A DNA stretch of 64,000 nucleotides from positions 120,167-184,166 of the forward strand of contig NZ_BONE01000004.1 of NCBI RefSeq assembly GCF_016862555.1, written 5' to 3'. Of this stretch, positions 28,820 through 37,443 are shown piece after piece (position 1 is the first letter of the stretch; every line of letters begins with the position of its first letter). The position numbers were made by a program, and so were the translations under genes. The stretch is from Asanoa siamensis (GTDB lineage Bacteria; Actinomycetota; Actinomycetes; Mycobacteriales; Micromonosporaceae). Under the pieces are notes generated by a model, which saw nothing but the letters and a program-made list of their open reading frames with translations, was not told the origin of the DNA and ran no database searches.

Positions 28820-29546
28820 GAGGAACGAGCCTACCGATCACGCGGGTACGCGTGACGGGGTGACCGTCCTTCCAGAGCCAGATGACGTCGCGGCCGAACG
28901 ACTCGACCAGCAGCGCGAACGCGACCAGCAGCAGCACGAGGTTGACCCGGAACGGCAGGATGCCCGCGGTCGCGGTGACGAGCGCGATGCCCTGGGTCGC
29001 GGCGACCACCTTGCGCCAGTAGCGGGGCGGGAGCGTGCCGCTCATCCAGCGGGTCGACCAGATGCCGAGCAGGAACGCGTACCGCATGCCGCCGATCGCC
29101 AGCACCCACCACCCGGCCGACCGGGCGACGTAGAGGCTGAGCACGAGCAGCAGGAACGAGTCGGCCTCCATGTCGAACCGGGCGCCGAACGCCGAGCACG
29201 AGCGCGTACGCCGGGCGACCTGCCCGTCCACGCCGTCGAGCAGCAGGGCTACGACGACCAGGCCGACGATCGCACCGACCGCGGGCGCGTGGTCGAGGGA
29301 GTCGACGACCAGCGCCGCGACCACACCGATCAAGATCGTCCGGGCGGCCGTCACCCAGTCGGCCGGCCCGTACCTCTTGAGTCCGGTCGATGACAGTCCG
29401 TGTTGGAGAAGGATCATGGTGACAAGCGCGTACGCGATGCCGGCGAACCAGCCGGCAGTGCCGAGACCAACCGCGGCCCCCACCGCAGCAAGCACGCTGA
29501 ACTGGGCAAACATGCCGACCAGGGGGCCGGATCGAACCAGGCGCAT
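28812..29546 (-). CDS. CDP-alcohol phosphatidyltransferase family membrane protein
   Basis: 244 residues. Six or so transmembrane helices with the full CDP-alcohol signature D107-G-x2-A-R-x8-G-x3-D125-x3-D129; all metal-binding aspartates are kept. It joins a CDP-linked group to an alcohol acceptor in the membrane, as in phospholipid synthesis. It heads the leftward ligA operon (8-bp overlap with MetE-like; GGAGG before ATG 29546), yet it is divergent by only 81 bp from the eight-gene pterin/riboflavin-like operon and may belong functionally to it. Acceptor unknown. Confidence 0.88.
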   Translation of the reverse strand: MRLVRSGPLVGMFAQFSVLAAVGAAVGLGTAGWFAGIAYALVTMILLQHGLSSTGLKRYGPADWVTAARTILIGVVAALVVDSLDHAPAVGAIVGLVVVALLLDGVDGQVARRTRSCSAFGARFDMEADSFLLLVLSLYVARSAGWWVLAIGGMRYAFLLGIWSTRWMSGTLPPRYWRKVVAATQGIALVTATAGILPFRVNLVLLLVAFALLVESFGRDVIWLWKDGHPVTRTRVIGRLVPRE

Positions 29547-29593
29547 CGTTCCTCCGTGTCGTGTAGCGGCACATGGAAGTACGGGAGATGGGA

Positions 29594-29612
29594 ATGTTCG
29601 GTTCATGAACAT
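29594..29612. promoter_or_regulatory. Palindromic operator candidate between divergent operons
   Basis: ATGTTC and GAACAT flank 7 nt, and inside them GTTCATGAAC (29601-29610) is itself a perfect palindrome. It sits in the 81-bp gap between the CDP-alcohol transferase and the dehydrogenase gene, so one regulator could control both. Confidence 0.5.
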
Positions 29613-29627
29613 GACGGAGAGCCACGA

Positions 29628-30605
29628 ATGACCTCCACGGAAAGCGCATTCTGGGTGGTCACACCGGGCACCGGCGAGATCCGACCGGCCACTGTCCCGG
29701 CTCCTCGCCCCGACGAGGTGCGCGTGCGCACGATCCGCTCCGGCGTCAGCCGGGGCACCGAGACGCTGGTGTTCCGCGGCCTGGTGCCAGCGAGCCAGCA
29801 TACGGCCATGCGTGCGCCGCACCAGGAGGGTGACTTCCCCGGCCCGGTGAAGTACGGGTACCTCAACGTCGGCGTGGTCGAGGAGGGTCCGGCGGAGCTG
29901 CGCGGCCGCACGGTCTTCTGCCTCTACCCGCATCAGAGCGCGTACGTCGTGCCCGCGTCGGCGGTCGTGCCGGTGCCCGACGACGTGCCGCCGTCCCGCG
30001 CGGTGCTGGCCGGCACGGTGGAGACCGCGGTCAACGCGCTCTGGGACGCCCCGCCGCTGGTCGGCGACAAGGTCACCGTGGTCGGCGGTGGCATGGTCGG
30101 CTGCGGCGTCGCGCGCCTGCTGGCCCGGTTCCCGGGCGTCGCGGTCGAGCTCGTCGACGTCGACCCGGCGCGGGCCGCGACGGCGGCGGCGCTGGGCGTC
30201 GGGTTCGCCCATCCGGACGACGCCGCCACCGGCCGCGATCTCGTGTTCCACGCCAGCGCGTCGGAGGCGGGCCTGCGTCGAAGTTTGGAGCTGCTCCGGC
30301 CGGAGGGCACCGTGGTGGAGCTGAGCTGGTACGGCGACCGCGAGGTGACCGTCCCGCTCGGCGCCGGGTTCCACTCCGGACGGCTGCGCATCCGGGCGAG
30401 CCAGGTCGGCATGGTCGCGCCGGCCCGGCGGTCCAGTCGGTCCTATTCGGACAGGCTGGCGATCGCCCTCGACCTGCTCCGCGATCCGGCGTTCGACGCG
30501 CTGGTCAGCGCCGAGCACCCGTTCGAGCGACTGCCGGAAGTGCTACCGGAACTCGCGTCTGGCAGCCTGGCCGGGTTGTGCCACGTCATCACCTACGGAG
30601 AGTAG
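29628..30605 (+). CDS. BchC-like medium-chain dehydrogenase (zinc ligands apparently lost)
   Basis: 325 residues. MDR fold: N-terminal GroES-like part with [17 protein letters not shown], then Rossmann domain [21 protein letters not shown]. The SRGTE box occurs in BchC-type dehydrogenases. The usual catalytic Cys of classical alcohol dehydrogenases (GxCGTD) is Ser here and the four structural zinc cysteines are missing, so it is probably zinc-free. First gene of the eight-gene operon; GGAG precedes ATG 29628. The next gene begins 8 bp after its stop. Substrate unknown; a sugar or pterin-type alcohol is an inference from context. Confidence 0.82.
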   Translation: MTSTESAFWVVTPGTGEIRPATVPAPRPDEVRVRTIRSGVSRGTETLVFRGLVPASQHTAMRAPHQEGDFPGPVKYGYLNVGVVEEGPAELRGRTVFCLYPHQSAYVVPASAVVPVPDDVPPSRAVLAGTVETAVNALWDAPPLVGDKVTVVGGGMVGCGVARLLARFPGVAVELVDVDPARAATAAALGVGFAHPDDAATGRDLVFHASASEAGLRRSLELLRPEGTVVELSWYGDREVTVPLGAGFHSGRLRIRASQVGMVAPARRSSRSYSDRLAIALDLLRDPAFDALVSAEHPFERLPEVLPELASGSLAGLCHVITYGE

Positions 30606-30613
30606 AGAAACAC

Positions 30614-31012
30614 ATGTTCAGCGTCACGGTGCGCGATCACATGATGGTCGCCCACAGCTTCCGCGGTGAGGTCTTCGGGCCCGCCCAGCAGCTGCACGGA
30701 GCGACCTTCCTGGTCGACGCCACCTTCCGCCGGGCCGACGTCGACGCCGACGGGATCGTCGTCGACATCGCCAAGGCCTCGGACGAGCTCAAGGCCGTCG
30801 TCGGCCAGTTCAATCTCAGGAACCTCGACGACGACCCGACGCTGAAGGGCGTCAACACGACCACCGAGGTGCTGGCGAAGGTGATCGCCGACCGGCTGGC
30901 CGAGAAGGCGCTGGCCGGAGACCTCGGCGAAGGGGGCCGTGACCTGGCCGGCATCACCGTGACACTGCACGAGTCGCACATCGCGTGGGCGAGCTACGAG
31001 CGATCGCTGTGA
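30614..31012 (+). CDS. 6-pyruvoyltetrahydropterin synthase homologue lacking the zinc site (SCO6650-like)
   Basis: 132 residues, T-fold. One zinc histidine remains (H14, MMVAHSF) and H28 is in QLHGATF, where canonical enzymes have HGH; the second histidine is A30. The catalytic cysteine expected near residue 22 is absent, and the Asp-His pair is replaced in QFNLRNLD. E120 in TLHESHIAW, the pterin-anchoring glutamate, is kept. This agrees with what I recall for S. coelicolor SCO6650, a crystallised homologue reported to lack zinc and the catalytic triad and not to do the PTPS reaction. So it likely binds a pterin-like ligand but does another job. Its stop overlaps the next start (GTGA). Confidence 0.88.
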   Translation: MFSVTVRDHMMVAHSFRGEVFGPAQQLHGATFLVDATFRRADVDADGIVVDIAKASDELKAVVGQFNLRNLDDDPTLKGVNTTTEVLAKVIADRLAEKALAGDLGEGGRDLAGITVTLHESHIAWASYERSL

Positions 31013-32016
31013 ACCTTTCGCCGCCGGGCGGCGTACACGTCATCGTGCCGGACGACATCGACGACCCCGCGGTCCCCAGTGGTGGGAACGCGTACGACCG
31101 CAGGGTCCTCGACGGTCTGCGGGCGATCGGCTGGACGGTGCGTGAGCACCCGGTTCCGGTCGGTGCGCCGCTGGGCCCGGTGCTGGAGGCGTTGCCCGAC
31201 GGCGCGGTCACCGTCGTCGACGGACTGTTGGCGGCCGGCGTGCCGGTCGAAAGGGTCCGCCGCCTCCGGCTCGTGGTGCTCGTGCACATGCTGTTCGGGG
31301 TTCCCGGCGAGCGCGAGGTGCTGCACGCCGCCGACGCGGTGCTGACCACGAGCGAATGGTGCCGGCGGGAGGTCGCCAGCCGTTACGGCGTGGCGGCCAC
31401 CGCCGCACCCCCCGGCGTCGAGCCGGCCCCGGTCACGCCGCCCAGCGCGACCGGGTCCCGGCTCCTGTGCGTGGCCGCCGTGCTGCCGCACAAGGGCCAG
31501 GACGTCCTGGCCGACGCGCTGGCCATGCTGCCGGACGCCGGCTGGAGCTGCCTGTGCGTCGGCTCGCTCGAACGGGAGCCCGGCTACGCGGGCGAGGTGC
31601 GGGGCCGGGCCCCGGCGGGGATGCGGTTCGCCGGCCCGCTGGTCGGTGCCGATCTCGACGCCGCGTACGCCGACGCCGACCTGCTGGTGCTGCCGTCCCG
31701 CGCCGATTCGTACGGCATGGTGGTGACCGAGGCCCTCGCCCGGGGCATCCCGGTGCTCACCACCACCGCCCAGGGGCTGCCCGACACGCTCGGCCACGCG
31801 CCCGACGGCAGCCGGCCCGGCGTGCTGGTGCCGCCCGGCGACCCGGCCGCGCTCGCCGCCGCGCTGCGGCGCTGGCTGTCCGAACCCTCCGCCCGCGCCG
31901 CGCTGCGCTCGTCGGCCCTGCTGCGTCGTCCGACGCTGCCGGGCTGGCCGGCCACCGCGGCGCTGGCCTCCGATGTCCTGTCCACGGTCGCGATGCGGGA
32001 GAGCACGAGCAGATGA
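31009..32016 (+). CDS. GT4-family glycosyltransferase
   Basis: 335 residues, GT-B fold. N-terminal acceptor half begins [20 protein letters not shown]; the C-terminal donor half has [16 protein letters not shown], then the EX7E-type segment [20 protein letters not shown] with the donor-binding glutamate. GT4 enzymes retain anomeric configuration and use NDP-sugars. Starts with GTG overlapping the PTPS stop by 4 bp and ends overlapping the methyltransferase start (ATGA). It probably puts a sugar on the pathway intermediate. Confidence 0.88.
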   Translation: MNLSPPGGVHVIVPDDIDDPAVPSGGNAYDRRVLDGLRAIGWTVREHPVPVGAPLGPVLEALPDGAVTVVDGLLAAGVPVERVRRLRLVVLVHMLFGVPGEREVLHAADAVLTTSEWCRREVASRYGVAATAAPPGVEPAPVTPPSATGSRLLCVAAVLPHKGQDVLADALAMLPDAGWSCLCVGSLEREPGYAGEVRGRAPAGMRFAGPLVGADLDAAYADADLLVLPSRADSYGMVVTEALARGIPVLTTTAQGLPDTLGHAPDGSRPGVLVPPGDPAALAAALRRWLSEPSARAALRSSALLRRPTLPGWPATAALASDVLSTVAMRESTSR

Positions 32017-32819
32017 CGAGTGTCCTGATGCCCAGGGTCAGTCCCAACTGGCTGCGTCTGCGTGAGGCCGCCGACGCGGCCGCACGCTCGGCCGAGCTGG
32101 TCGCGCGGGTGCGCGAGCGGTTCGCCGGCGCGGACCGGCTGGTGATCCACGACCTCGGCTGCGGCACCGGCGCGGCCGCCCGCTGGCTCGCGCCGCAGCT
32201 CCCCGCCCGGCAGCACTGGATCATGTGGGACCGCGACGCCGACCTGCTCGGCGCGGCCATGTCCGGCAAGCCCGCCGGCGTCACCGGGGCGACCCGGCAG
32301 CGCGACATCGGCACGCTGAGCGCCGCCGACCTGGCCGGCGCCGACCTGGTCACCGCGTCCGCGTTGATCGACATCCTGACGGTCGCCGAGATCGACGCGA
32401 TGGCGGCCGCCTGCGCCGGGGCCGGCGTACCCGCCCTGATCACGCTCTCCGTCGTCGGGCGGGTGGAGCTGTCCCCGGCCGACCCGTTCGACGCCGAGGT
32501 CGCGGCCGCGTTCAATGCGCACCAGCGGCGGATCGTCGGCGGGCGCGCGCTGCTCGGCCCGGACGCCGTCGCCGCCCTGGACGACGCGTTCGGCCGGCAC
32601 GGCATGACGACGACGCTGCGGCCCAGCCCGTGGGAGCTCGGCGCCGACGACAAGGACCTGGTCACGCCGTGGTTCCGGGACTGGTTGGCCGCGGCGGTCG
32701 AGCACGTGCCGGCATTGGGCAAACCCGCCGACGGGTACGCGCGGCGGCGGCTGGCGGAGATCGCCGAGGGCCGGCTCGCCGTGACCGTCCACCACGTCGA
32801 CCTGCTGGCGATGCCGTGA
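32013..32819 (+). CDS. Class I SAM-dependent methyltransferase
   Basis: 268 residues. Motif I LVIHDLGCGTGAAARWLAP (about 42-60), motif II HWIMWDRDADLL, motif IV DLVTASALIDILT. The C-terminal part (SPWELGADDKDLVTPWFRDWL) is family-specific. Coupled to its neighbours by ATGA at its start and GTGA at its end. Likely methylates the sugar or base of the operon's product. Confidence 0.87.
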   Translation: MTSVLMPRVSPNWLRLREAADAAARSAELVARVRERFAGADRLVIHDLGCGTGAAARWLAPQLPARQHWIMWDRDADLLGAAMSGKPAGVTGATRQRDIGTLSAADLAGADLVTASALIDILTVAEIDAMAAACAGAGVPALITLSVVGRVELSPADPFDAEVAAAFNAHQRRIVGGRALLGPDAVAALDDAFGRHGMTTTLRPSPWELGADDKDLVTPWFRDWLAAAVEHVPALGKPADGYARRRLAEIAEGRLAVTVHHVDLLAMP

Positions 32820-33859
32820 CGACGACCGCCGCACCACCGGTCCGGATCGTCCAGCAGGCCGCGCCGGTCGCTGTCGCTGTTGCGCCCGCCGAGCCCGCCA
32901 GGTCCGCGCTGCGGTCCCGCGTCTGGGGCTGGGTCCGGCTCGCCGCCGGCGTGGGCGTGCTGGCCGTGCTCGTCTGGCGGCTGGGCAGCGGACCGTTCCT
33001 CGACGGCCTGCGCGGCGTCGACGCCACGGCGATCGCCCTCGCCTTCGGGATCGGCGTGCTGACCACCGTGGCCTGTGCGTACCGCTGGGCGCTGGTGGCC
33101 CGCGGGCTCGGCGTCGCGATCCCGTTGCGGGAGGCGGTCGGCGCCTACTACCGGGCCCAGTTCCTCAACACCACGCTGCCCGGCGGCGTGGTCGGCGACG
33201 TGCACCGGGCGGTCCGGCACGGCAAGGACATCGGCGACGTCGCGCTGGGCGTACGCGCGGTCGTGGTCGAGCGGACGGCCGGCTTCGTGATCACGATCGT
33301 GCTGTCCGTGGTGACGCTGGCCGTGTTCCCGTCCCCGGTGCGCGCGCACATGCCGCTCGCGGTCGGCGCACTGGCCGTCGGGGCGCTGCTCGTCTGGCTC
33401 GTGAAGGGCCGGATGCACCGGCTGCTCGGGCGCACCGGGATCTCCGACGCCCGTACCGGCCTCGGCGTGCTGCTCACGACCGCCGTCGTGCTGGCCGGGC
33501 ACCTGATCACCTTCCTGGTGGCGGCCCGGACCGCCGGGGCGACCGCCCCGCTGCACCTGCTCGCGCCGCTCACGCTGCTGGCCCTGCTGGCCATGGCGCT
33601 GCCCTGCAACATCGCCGGCTGGGGGCCCCGCGAGGGCGTCGCCGCCTGGGCGTTCGGCGCGGCCGGGCTGACCTCGGGCCAGGGCGTCGCGACGGCCGTC
33701 GTGTTCGGCGTGCTGGCGCTGGTGGCGAGTCTGCCGGGGGCCGTGGTGCTGGTGCTGCGCTGGGCCGACCGGCGCCGCGCTGCGCGGAAACCGGTCATGC
33801 TGGAACATGAGCTACTGGACAGCGGCGTCCACCGGCGAATGGGACACGGCCATGGCTGA
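32816..33859 (+). CDS. Flippase-like integral membrane protein (lysylphosphatidylglycerol synthase TM family)
   Basis: 347 residues with about eight transmembrane helices: PF03706-type signature YRAQFLNTTLPGGVVGDVHRA, GVRAVVVERTAGF, and MALPCNIAGWGPREGVAAW near residue 270. There is no C-terminal aminoacyl-transferase domain, so it does not make lysyl-lipid. Members of this family without that domain sit beside glycosyltransferases and may move lipid-linked sugars. GTG 32816 overlaps the methyltransferase stop. The 3' end overlaps the next gene by 8 bp. Confidence 0.87.
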   Translation: MTTTAAPPVRIVQQAAPVAVAVAPAEPARSALRSRVWGWVRLAAGVGVLAVLVWRLGSGPFLDGLRGVDATAIALAFGIGVLTTVACAYRWALVARGLGVAIPLREAVGAYYRAQFLNTTLPGGVVGDVHRAVRHGKDIGDVALGVRAVVVERTAGFVITIVLSVVTLAVFPSPVRAHMPLAVGALAVGALLVWLVKGRMHRLLGRTGISDARTGLGVLLTTAVVLAGHLITFLVAARTAGATAPLHLLAPLTLLALLAMALPCNIAGWGPREGVAAWAFGAAGLTSGQGVATAVVFGVLALVASLPGAVVLVLRWADRRRAARKPVMLEHELLDSGVHRRMGHGHG

Positions 33860-34544
33860 GCGACCTTACATCCTGCTGAGCTGCGCGATGTCGATCGACG
33901 GATACGTCAACGACACCGCCGACGAGCGGCTGCTGCTCTCCAACGCGGCCGACTTCGACCGGGTCGACCACGTCCGGGCCGGCTGCGACGCGATCCTGGT
34001 CGGCGCCGAGACGGTCCGCCGCGACAACCCGCGGCTCATCGTGAAGTCGGCGGAGCACCGGGCCCAGCGGGTGGCCCGCGGCCAGCACCCGACGCCGCGC
34101 AAGGTGACCGTCACGGAAGGTGCCGGCCTCGAGTCGGACGCGGCGTTCTTCAGCGAGGGCGACTGCGAGAAGCTCGTCTACTGCGCGAGTTCCACTGTGG
34201 ACCAGGCCCGGCGGCGCCTGGGCGAGCACGCCACCATCGTCGACGGCGGGCAGCCGGTCGACCTGCGGCTGGTCGCCGAAGACCTCTACACACGCGGAGT
34301 CACCCGGCTGATGGTCGAGGGCGGCGGCAGCATCCACACCCAGTTCCTGACCTCGCAGCTCGCCGACGAGCTGCACCTGGTGGTGGCGCCCTTCTTCGTC
34401 GGTGACTCCAAGGCACCCCGCTTCGTGGGCGACGGGGAGTTCCCCTGGAGCCAGGAGCGCCGGGCGACCCTGGCCGAGGTCCGCCAGGTCGGCGACGTCG
34501 TGTTGCTGCGATACGCGCTCTCGCCCCGGTTCGGCACCGTCTGA
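33852..34544 (+). CDS. RibD C-terminal/dihydrofolate-reductase-like reductase
   Basis: 230 residues. Starts RPYILLSCAMSIDGYVND, the RibD_C opening, followed by CDAILVGAETVRRDNPRL and the NADPH-contact segment TRLMVEGGGSIHTQFL. It is the size of stand-alone pyrimidine reductases (no deaminase domain), which reduce the ribosyl group of the GTP cyclohydrolase II product. It sits directly before ribA. ATG 33852 fits the family N-terminus; an in-frame ATG at 33807 would overlap the previous gene by 53 bp. Confidence 0.88.
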   Translation: MAERPYILLSCAMSIDGYVNDTADERLLLSNAADFDRVDHVRAGCDAILVGAETVRRDNPRLIVKSAEHRAQRVARGQHPTPRKVTVTEGAGLESDAAFFSEGDCEKLVYCASSTVDQARRRLGEHATIVDGGQPVDLRLVAEDLYTRGVTRLMVEGGGSIHTQFLTSQLADELHLVVAPFFVGDSKAPRFVGDGEFPWSQERRATLAEVRQVGDVVLLRYALSPRFGTV

Positions 34545-34555
34545 TGAGGAGATTG

Positions 34556-35188
34556 ATGGACGACGCGACGATACGCACGCAGGTATCGGTCCCCCTTCGG
34601 TTCCCCGACGGCTACGCGACGACGGCGGAGGTCTTCTCCTTCCACGGCCTCGCCGACGGCCGCGAGCACATCGCGCTCGGTCTGGGCGACTGGCGTGGCC
34701 GGCTCGCCCGCGACGAGGCGCTGCTGGTGCGGCCGCACAGCGAGTGCCTGACGGGCGACGTCTTCGGCAGCGAGCGCTGCGACTGCGGCCCGCAGTTGCG
34801 CGAGGCGGTCGAGCGGATCAGCGGTGCCGGCGGGCTCGTGCTCTACCTCCGCCAGGAGGGGCGCGGCATCGGCCTCTACGCGAAGCTCGACGCGTACGCG
34901 TTGCAGGACACCGGAATGGACACGTACGAGGCCAACCTCGCGCTCGGGCACGGCGAGGACGAGCGTGACTACACGGTCGCGGCGCAGATGCTGGCCGCCC
35001 TCGGCGTGCGGCGGATCGCCCTGCTCAGCAACAACCCCGACAAGGAGGAGCAGCTCACCTCGCTCGGGGTGACGGTCACCAAGCGGGTGGCGACCCGGCT
35101 GCACCTGTCCCCGGCCAACGCGGGTTACCTCGCCGCCAAGGCGCGGCACGCCCGCCGTACCGTCGAACCGGACTGGCTCGCATCGTGA
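34556..35188 (+). CDS. ribA: GTP cyclohydrolase II
   Basis: 210 residues, RibA only, without a DHBP-synthase domain. Zinc cysteines C64, C75 and C77 (HSECLTGDVFGSERCDCG), GTP loop RQEGRGIGLY (99-108), D135/R137 in GEDERDY and the NNPDK motif are all present. Y114 in DAYALQD lines up with E. coli Tyr105; I recall that a S. coelicolor paralogue with Met here stops at the formylated product, so this protein should do the full reaction. AGGAG lies 5 nt before ATG 34556. No other riboflavin gene (ribB, ribH, ribE) is near, pointing away from ordinary vitamin synthesis. Confidence 0.92.
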   Translation: MDDATIRTQVSVPLRFPDGYATTAEVFSFHGLADGREHIALGLGDWRGRLARDEALLVRPHSECLTGDVFGSERCDCGPQLREAVERISGAGGLVLYLRQEGRGIGLYAKLDAYALQDTGMDTYEANLALGHGEDERDYTVAAQMLAALGVRRIALLSNNPDKEEQLTSLGVTVTKRVATRLHLSPANAGYLAAKARHARRTVEPDWLAS

Positions 35189-36783
35189 AAGGCAGGATCC
35201 TGACGGGCCTGGCCGCCTTCTTCGTCCTGCTGCTCCTGCTCCTGCCGGACGACTTCGCCGCGCTGAGCCCGTGGGCGATCGTGGTGATCCCGCTGGAGGC
35301 CCTGGTCGGCGTCGCGGTCGTGGTGCTGCTGCCGGGCCGCGCCCGCACCGTGGCCGGCATCGTCGCCGGCGTGCTGCTCGGGGCGCTGACGATCCTCAAG
35401 ATGCTCGACCTGGGCTTCGGCGTCACGCTCTCGCGGCAGTTCGATCCGCTCTCGGACTGGTCGCTGTTCCGGGCGGCCTCGGAGTGGGTCTCGGAGTCGT
35501 ACGGGAAGACCGGCGCCGTCGTGGCGGTGATCCTCGCGATCGTGCTGGCGGTCGCGGTGCCGGTGCTGGCGACCCTGTCGATCCTGCGGCTCTCCCGGGT
35601 CGTCGCCGTCCGGCGGTCGCTGGCGCTGCGGGTGGTCGCGGTGCTCGGCGTGGCCTGGGTGGCGCTGGCCGTGCTGGGCGTCCACGTGGTGCCCGGGGTG
35701 CCGGTCGCGGGGCGGTCGACGGCGGCGGCCGCCTACGGGCACGCGGCGCAGTTGCGCGAGGACCTCGGCGACCAGGCCGCGTACGACCGGGAGGAGGCGA
35801 CCGACGCGTACCGGGACGTGCCGCCTGAGCGGTTGTTGCAGGGCCTGCGGGGCAAGGACGTCATCTTCGCGTTCGTCGAGAGCTACGGCCGCGACGCCGT
35901 GAACTATCCGCAGACGGCCTCCCTGCTCGCGTCGCGCTCGGCGGCGCTGTCGGCGGCGGGTTTCCAGACCGGCAGCGGGTGGCTGACGTCGTCGACGATC
36001 GGCGGCGGCTCGTGGCTGGCGCACTCGACGTTCCAGTCGGGGCTGTGGATCGACAGCCAGCGGCGGTACGGGAAGTTCACGGAGGGTTCGCGCTACACGC
36101 TGACGACCGCGTTCGCGAAGGCGGGCTGGCGGACGGTGGCGGTCATGCCGGCCAACCGGCGCGACTGGCCCGAGGGGAAGATCTACGGCTGGGACAAGGA
36201 GTACGACGACCGTACGCTCGGCTACAAGGGCCAGGGCTTCGCGTTCTCGTCGATCCCGGACCAGTTCACGATGCACGCGTTCCGCAACTTCGAGCTTTCC
36301 CGCCCGTTGTCGCAGCGGCAGCCGGTGATGGCCGAGATCGACCTGCTGTCGAGCCACGCGCCGTGGGACCCGGTGCCGCCGATGATGGACTGGGACACGC
36401 TGGGCGACGGCTCGACCTATCCCGGCAACGGCGGGCGCGGCGGCAATCCCGGCGAGATCGACAACGAGGACGCGTCGAAGGTCAAGGACAACTACCGGCG
36501 TACGGTCGAGTACTCGATCGACAGCCTCGTGTCCTACATGGAGAAGTACGGCGACGAGAACACGGTGATGGTGATGCTGGGCGACCACCAGCCGTCGCCG
36601 ATCATCACGGGGCCGGATCCCAACCGTGACGTGCCGATCACCGTGATCGCCAAGGATCCGAAGGTGTTGCCGCGGATCTCGAGTTGGGGTTGGTCGCCGG
36701 GCCTGGCGCCCGTCGCCGACGGGCCGGTCTGGCGGATGGACGCCTTCCGCGACCGGTTCCTGGCGGCGTTCGCGACTCCCTGA
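35185..36783 (+). CDS. LtaS/sulfatase-like membrane enzyme (alkaline phosphatase superfamily)
   Basis: 532 residues. Four to five N-terminal transmembrane helices (to about residue 185), then an extracytoplasmic sulfatase-fold domain: VIFAFVESYGRDAV (metal Glu), nucleophile region SSTIGGGSWLAHSTFQSG, and the distal metal motif MLGDHQPSPII. This matches phosphoglycerol or phosphoethanolamine transferases and lipoteichoic-acid-type enzymes rather than secreted sulfatases. GTG 35185 overlaps the ribA stop (GTGA). As the last gene of the operon it could attach or remove a phospho-alcohol group outside the cell. Ends 6 bp from the convergent TetR gene. Confidence 0.87.
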   Translation: MKGRILTGLAAFFVLLLLLLPDDFAALSPWAIVVIPLEALVGVAVVVLLPGRARTVAGIVAGVLLGALTILKMLDLGFGVTLSRQFDPLSDWSLFRAASEWVSESYGKTGAVVAVILAIVLAVAVPVLATLSILRLSRVVAVRRSLALRVVAVLGVAWVALAVLGVHVVPGVPVAGRSTAAAAYGHAAQLREDLGDQAAYDREEATDAYRDVPPERLLQGLRGKDVIFAFVESYGRDAVNYPQTASLLASRSAALSAAGFQTGSGWLTSSTIGGGSWLAHSTFQSGLWIDSQRRYGKFTEGSRYTLTTAFAKAGWRTVAVMPANRRDWPEGKIYGWDKEYDDRTLGYKGQGFAFSSIPDQFTMHAFRNFELSRPLSQRQPVMAEIDLLSSHAPWDPVPPMMDWDTLGDGSTYPGNGGRGGNPGEIDNEDASKVKDNYRRTVEYSIDSLVSYMEKYGDENTVMVMLGDHQPSPIITGPDPNRDVPITVIAKDPKVLPRISSWGWSPGLAPVADGPVWRMDAFRDRFLAAFATP

Positions 36784-36789
36784 GGTCGT

Positions 36790-37431
36790 TCACGGCGTCA
36801 GCAGGCCGCGCAGGAGGCCGCGGAGGGCGTGGTCGAAGAGGTCCTGGCGCCCGGGGTCGCTGGGGTTGGCCAGCGCCGCGGCCAGGTGTGGGTGGGCGGT
36901 GGGGTCGAGGCCGGCGAAGGGGTTCGGCCCGGTTGCCGCGCTCCGGCTGAACAGCACGACAGTGCCTGTCATCAGGGCGATGGCCTCGAACTTGGCGCTG
37001 GTCGGGGCGTCGAGCGGCGCGAGCACGCCCAGGCAGCGGTCGAAGAACGACAGGGCGTGCGGGCCGACCGCGGACGGGCGCTGGATGACGTCGGCCAGCC
37101 ACGGGTGCCGGCGGTGCAGGTCGAGTTGGGCGCGGCCGAGGGCGACCAGGTGGTCGAGCCAGTCCCCGCTCGTGTCGTGATAGGGCTCGAGTTCGCCGAC
37201 CGCGCGGTCGGTCATCAGGTCGAGCAGGTCGTCGCGGGACGAGAGGTAGCGGTAGAGGCCGCCCGCCGCCGTGCCCAGCTTGGCCGCGACCGCGCGCATC
37301 GAGACCGCCGGCAGGCCGTCGGCGTCGGCGATGGCGATCGCCGCCGCCACGATCTCCGCCCGGCTGTGCGAGGGCGCGGGTCCGCGGGCGCCGCGGGCGG
37401 GTCGGTTCCAGATGGGTTGTGCGTCGGCCAC
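36790..37431 (-). CDS. TetR/AcrR-family transcriptional regulator
   Basis: 213 residues. N-terminal helix-turn-helix: SRAEIVAAAIAIADADGLPAVSMRAVAAKLGTAAGGLYRYLSS in outline (residues about 22-65), with LYRYLSSRDDLLDLM typical. C-terminal ligand domain is of the TetR_C_11-like type. A TACAGT -10 box lies 6 nt upstream of the GTG, so its mRNA is likely leaderless. A 25-bp palindrome overlaps this -10 box and precedes the divergent alpha/beta hydrolase, so it should repress both. Confidence 0.9.
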   Translation of the reverse strand: MADAQPIWNRPARGARGPAPSHSRAEIVAAAIAIADADGLPAVSMRAVAAKLGTAAGGLYRYLSSRDDLLDLMTDRAVGELEPYHDTSGDWLDHLVALGRAQLDLHRRHPWLADVIQRPSAVGPHALSFFDRCLGVLAPLDAPTSAKFEAIALMTGTVVLFSRSAATGPNPFAGLDPTAHPHLAAALANPSDPGRQDLFDHALRGLLRGLLTP

Positions 37432-37437
37432 CTCACT

Positions 37438-37443
37438 ACTGTA
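37438..37443 (-). promoter_or_regulatory. -10 box (TACAGT) of the TetR gene
   Basis: On the minus strand TACAGT is 6 nt before GTG 37431; its last base pair overlaps the palindrome at 37443. Confidence 0.5.

Noticed and set aside
29628..36783. Ordinary riboflavin biosynthesis operon
   Set aside because: Only ribA and a RibD_C reductase are present, without lumazine or riboflavin synthase, and the other genes concern sugars, methylation and membranes.
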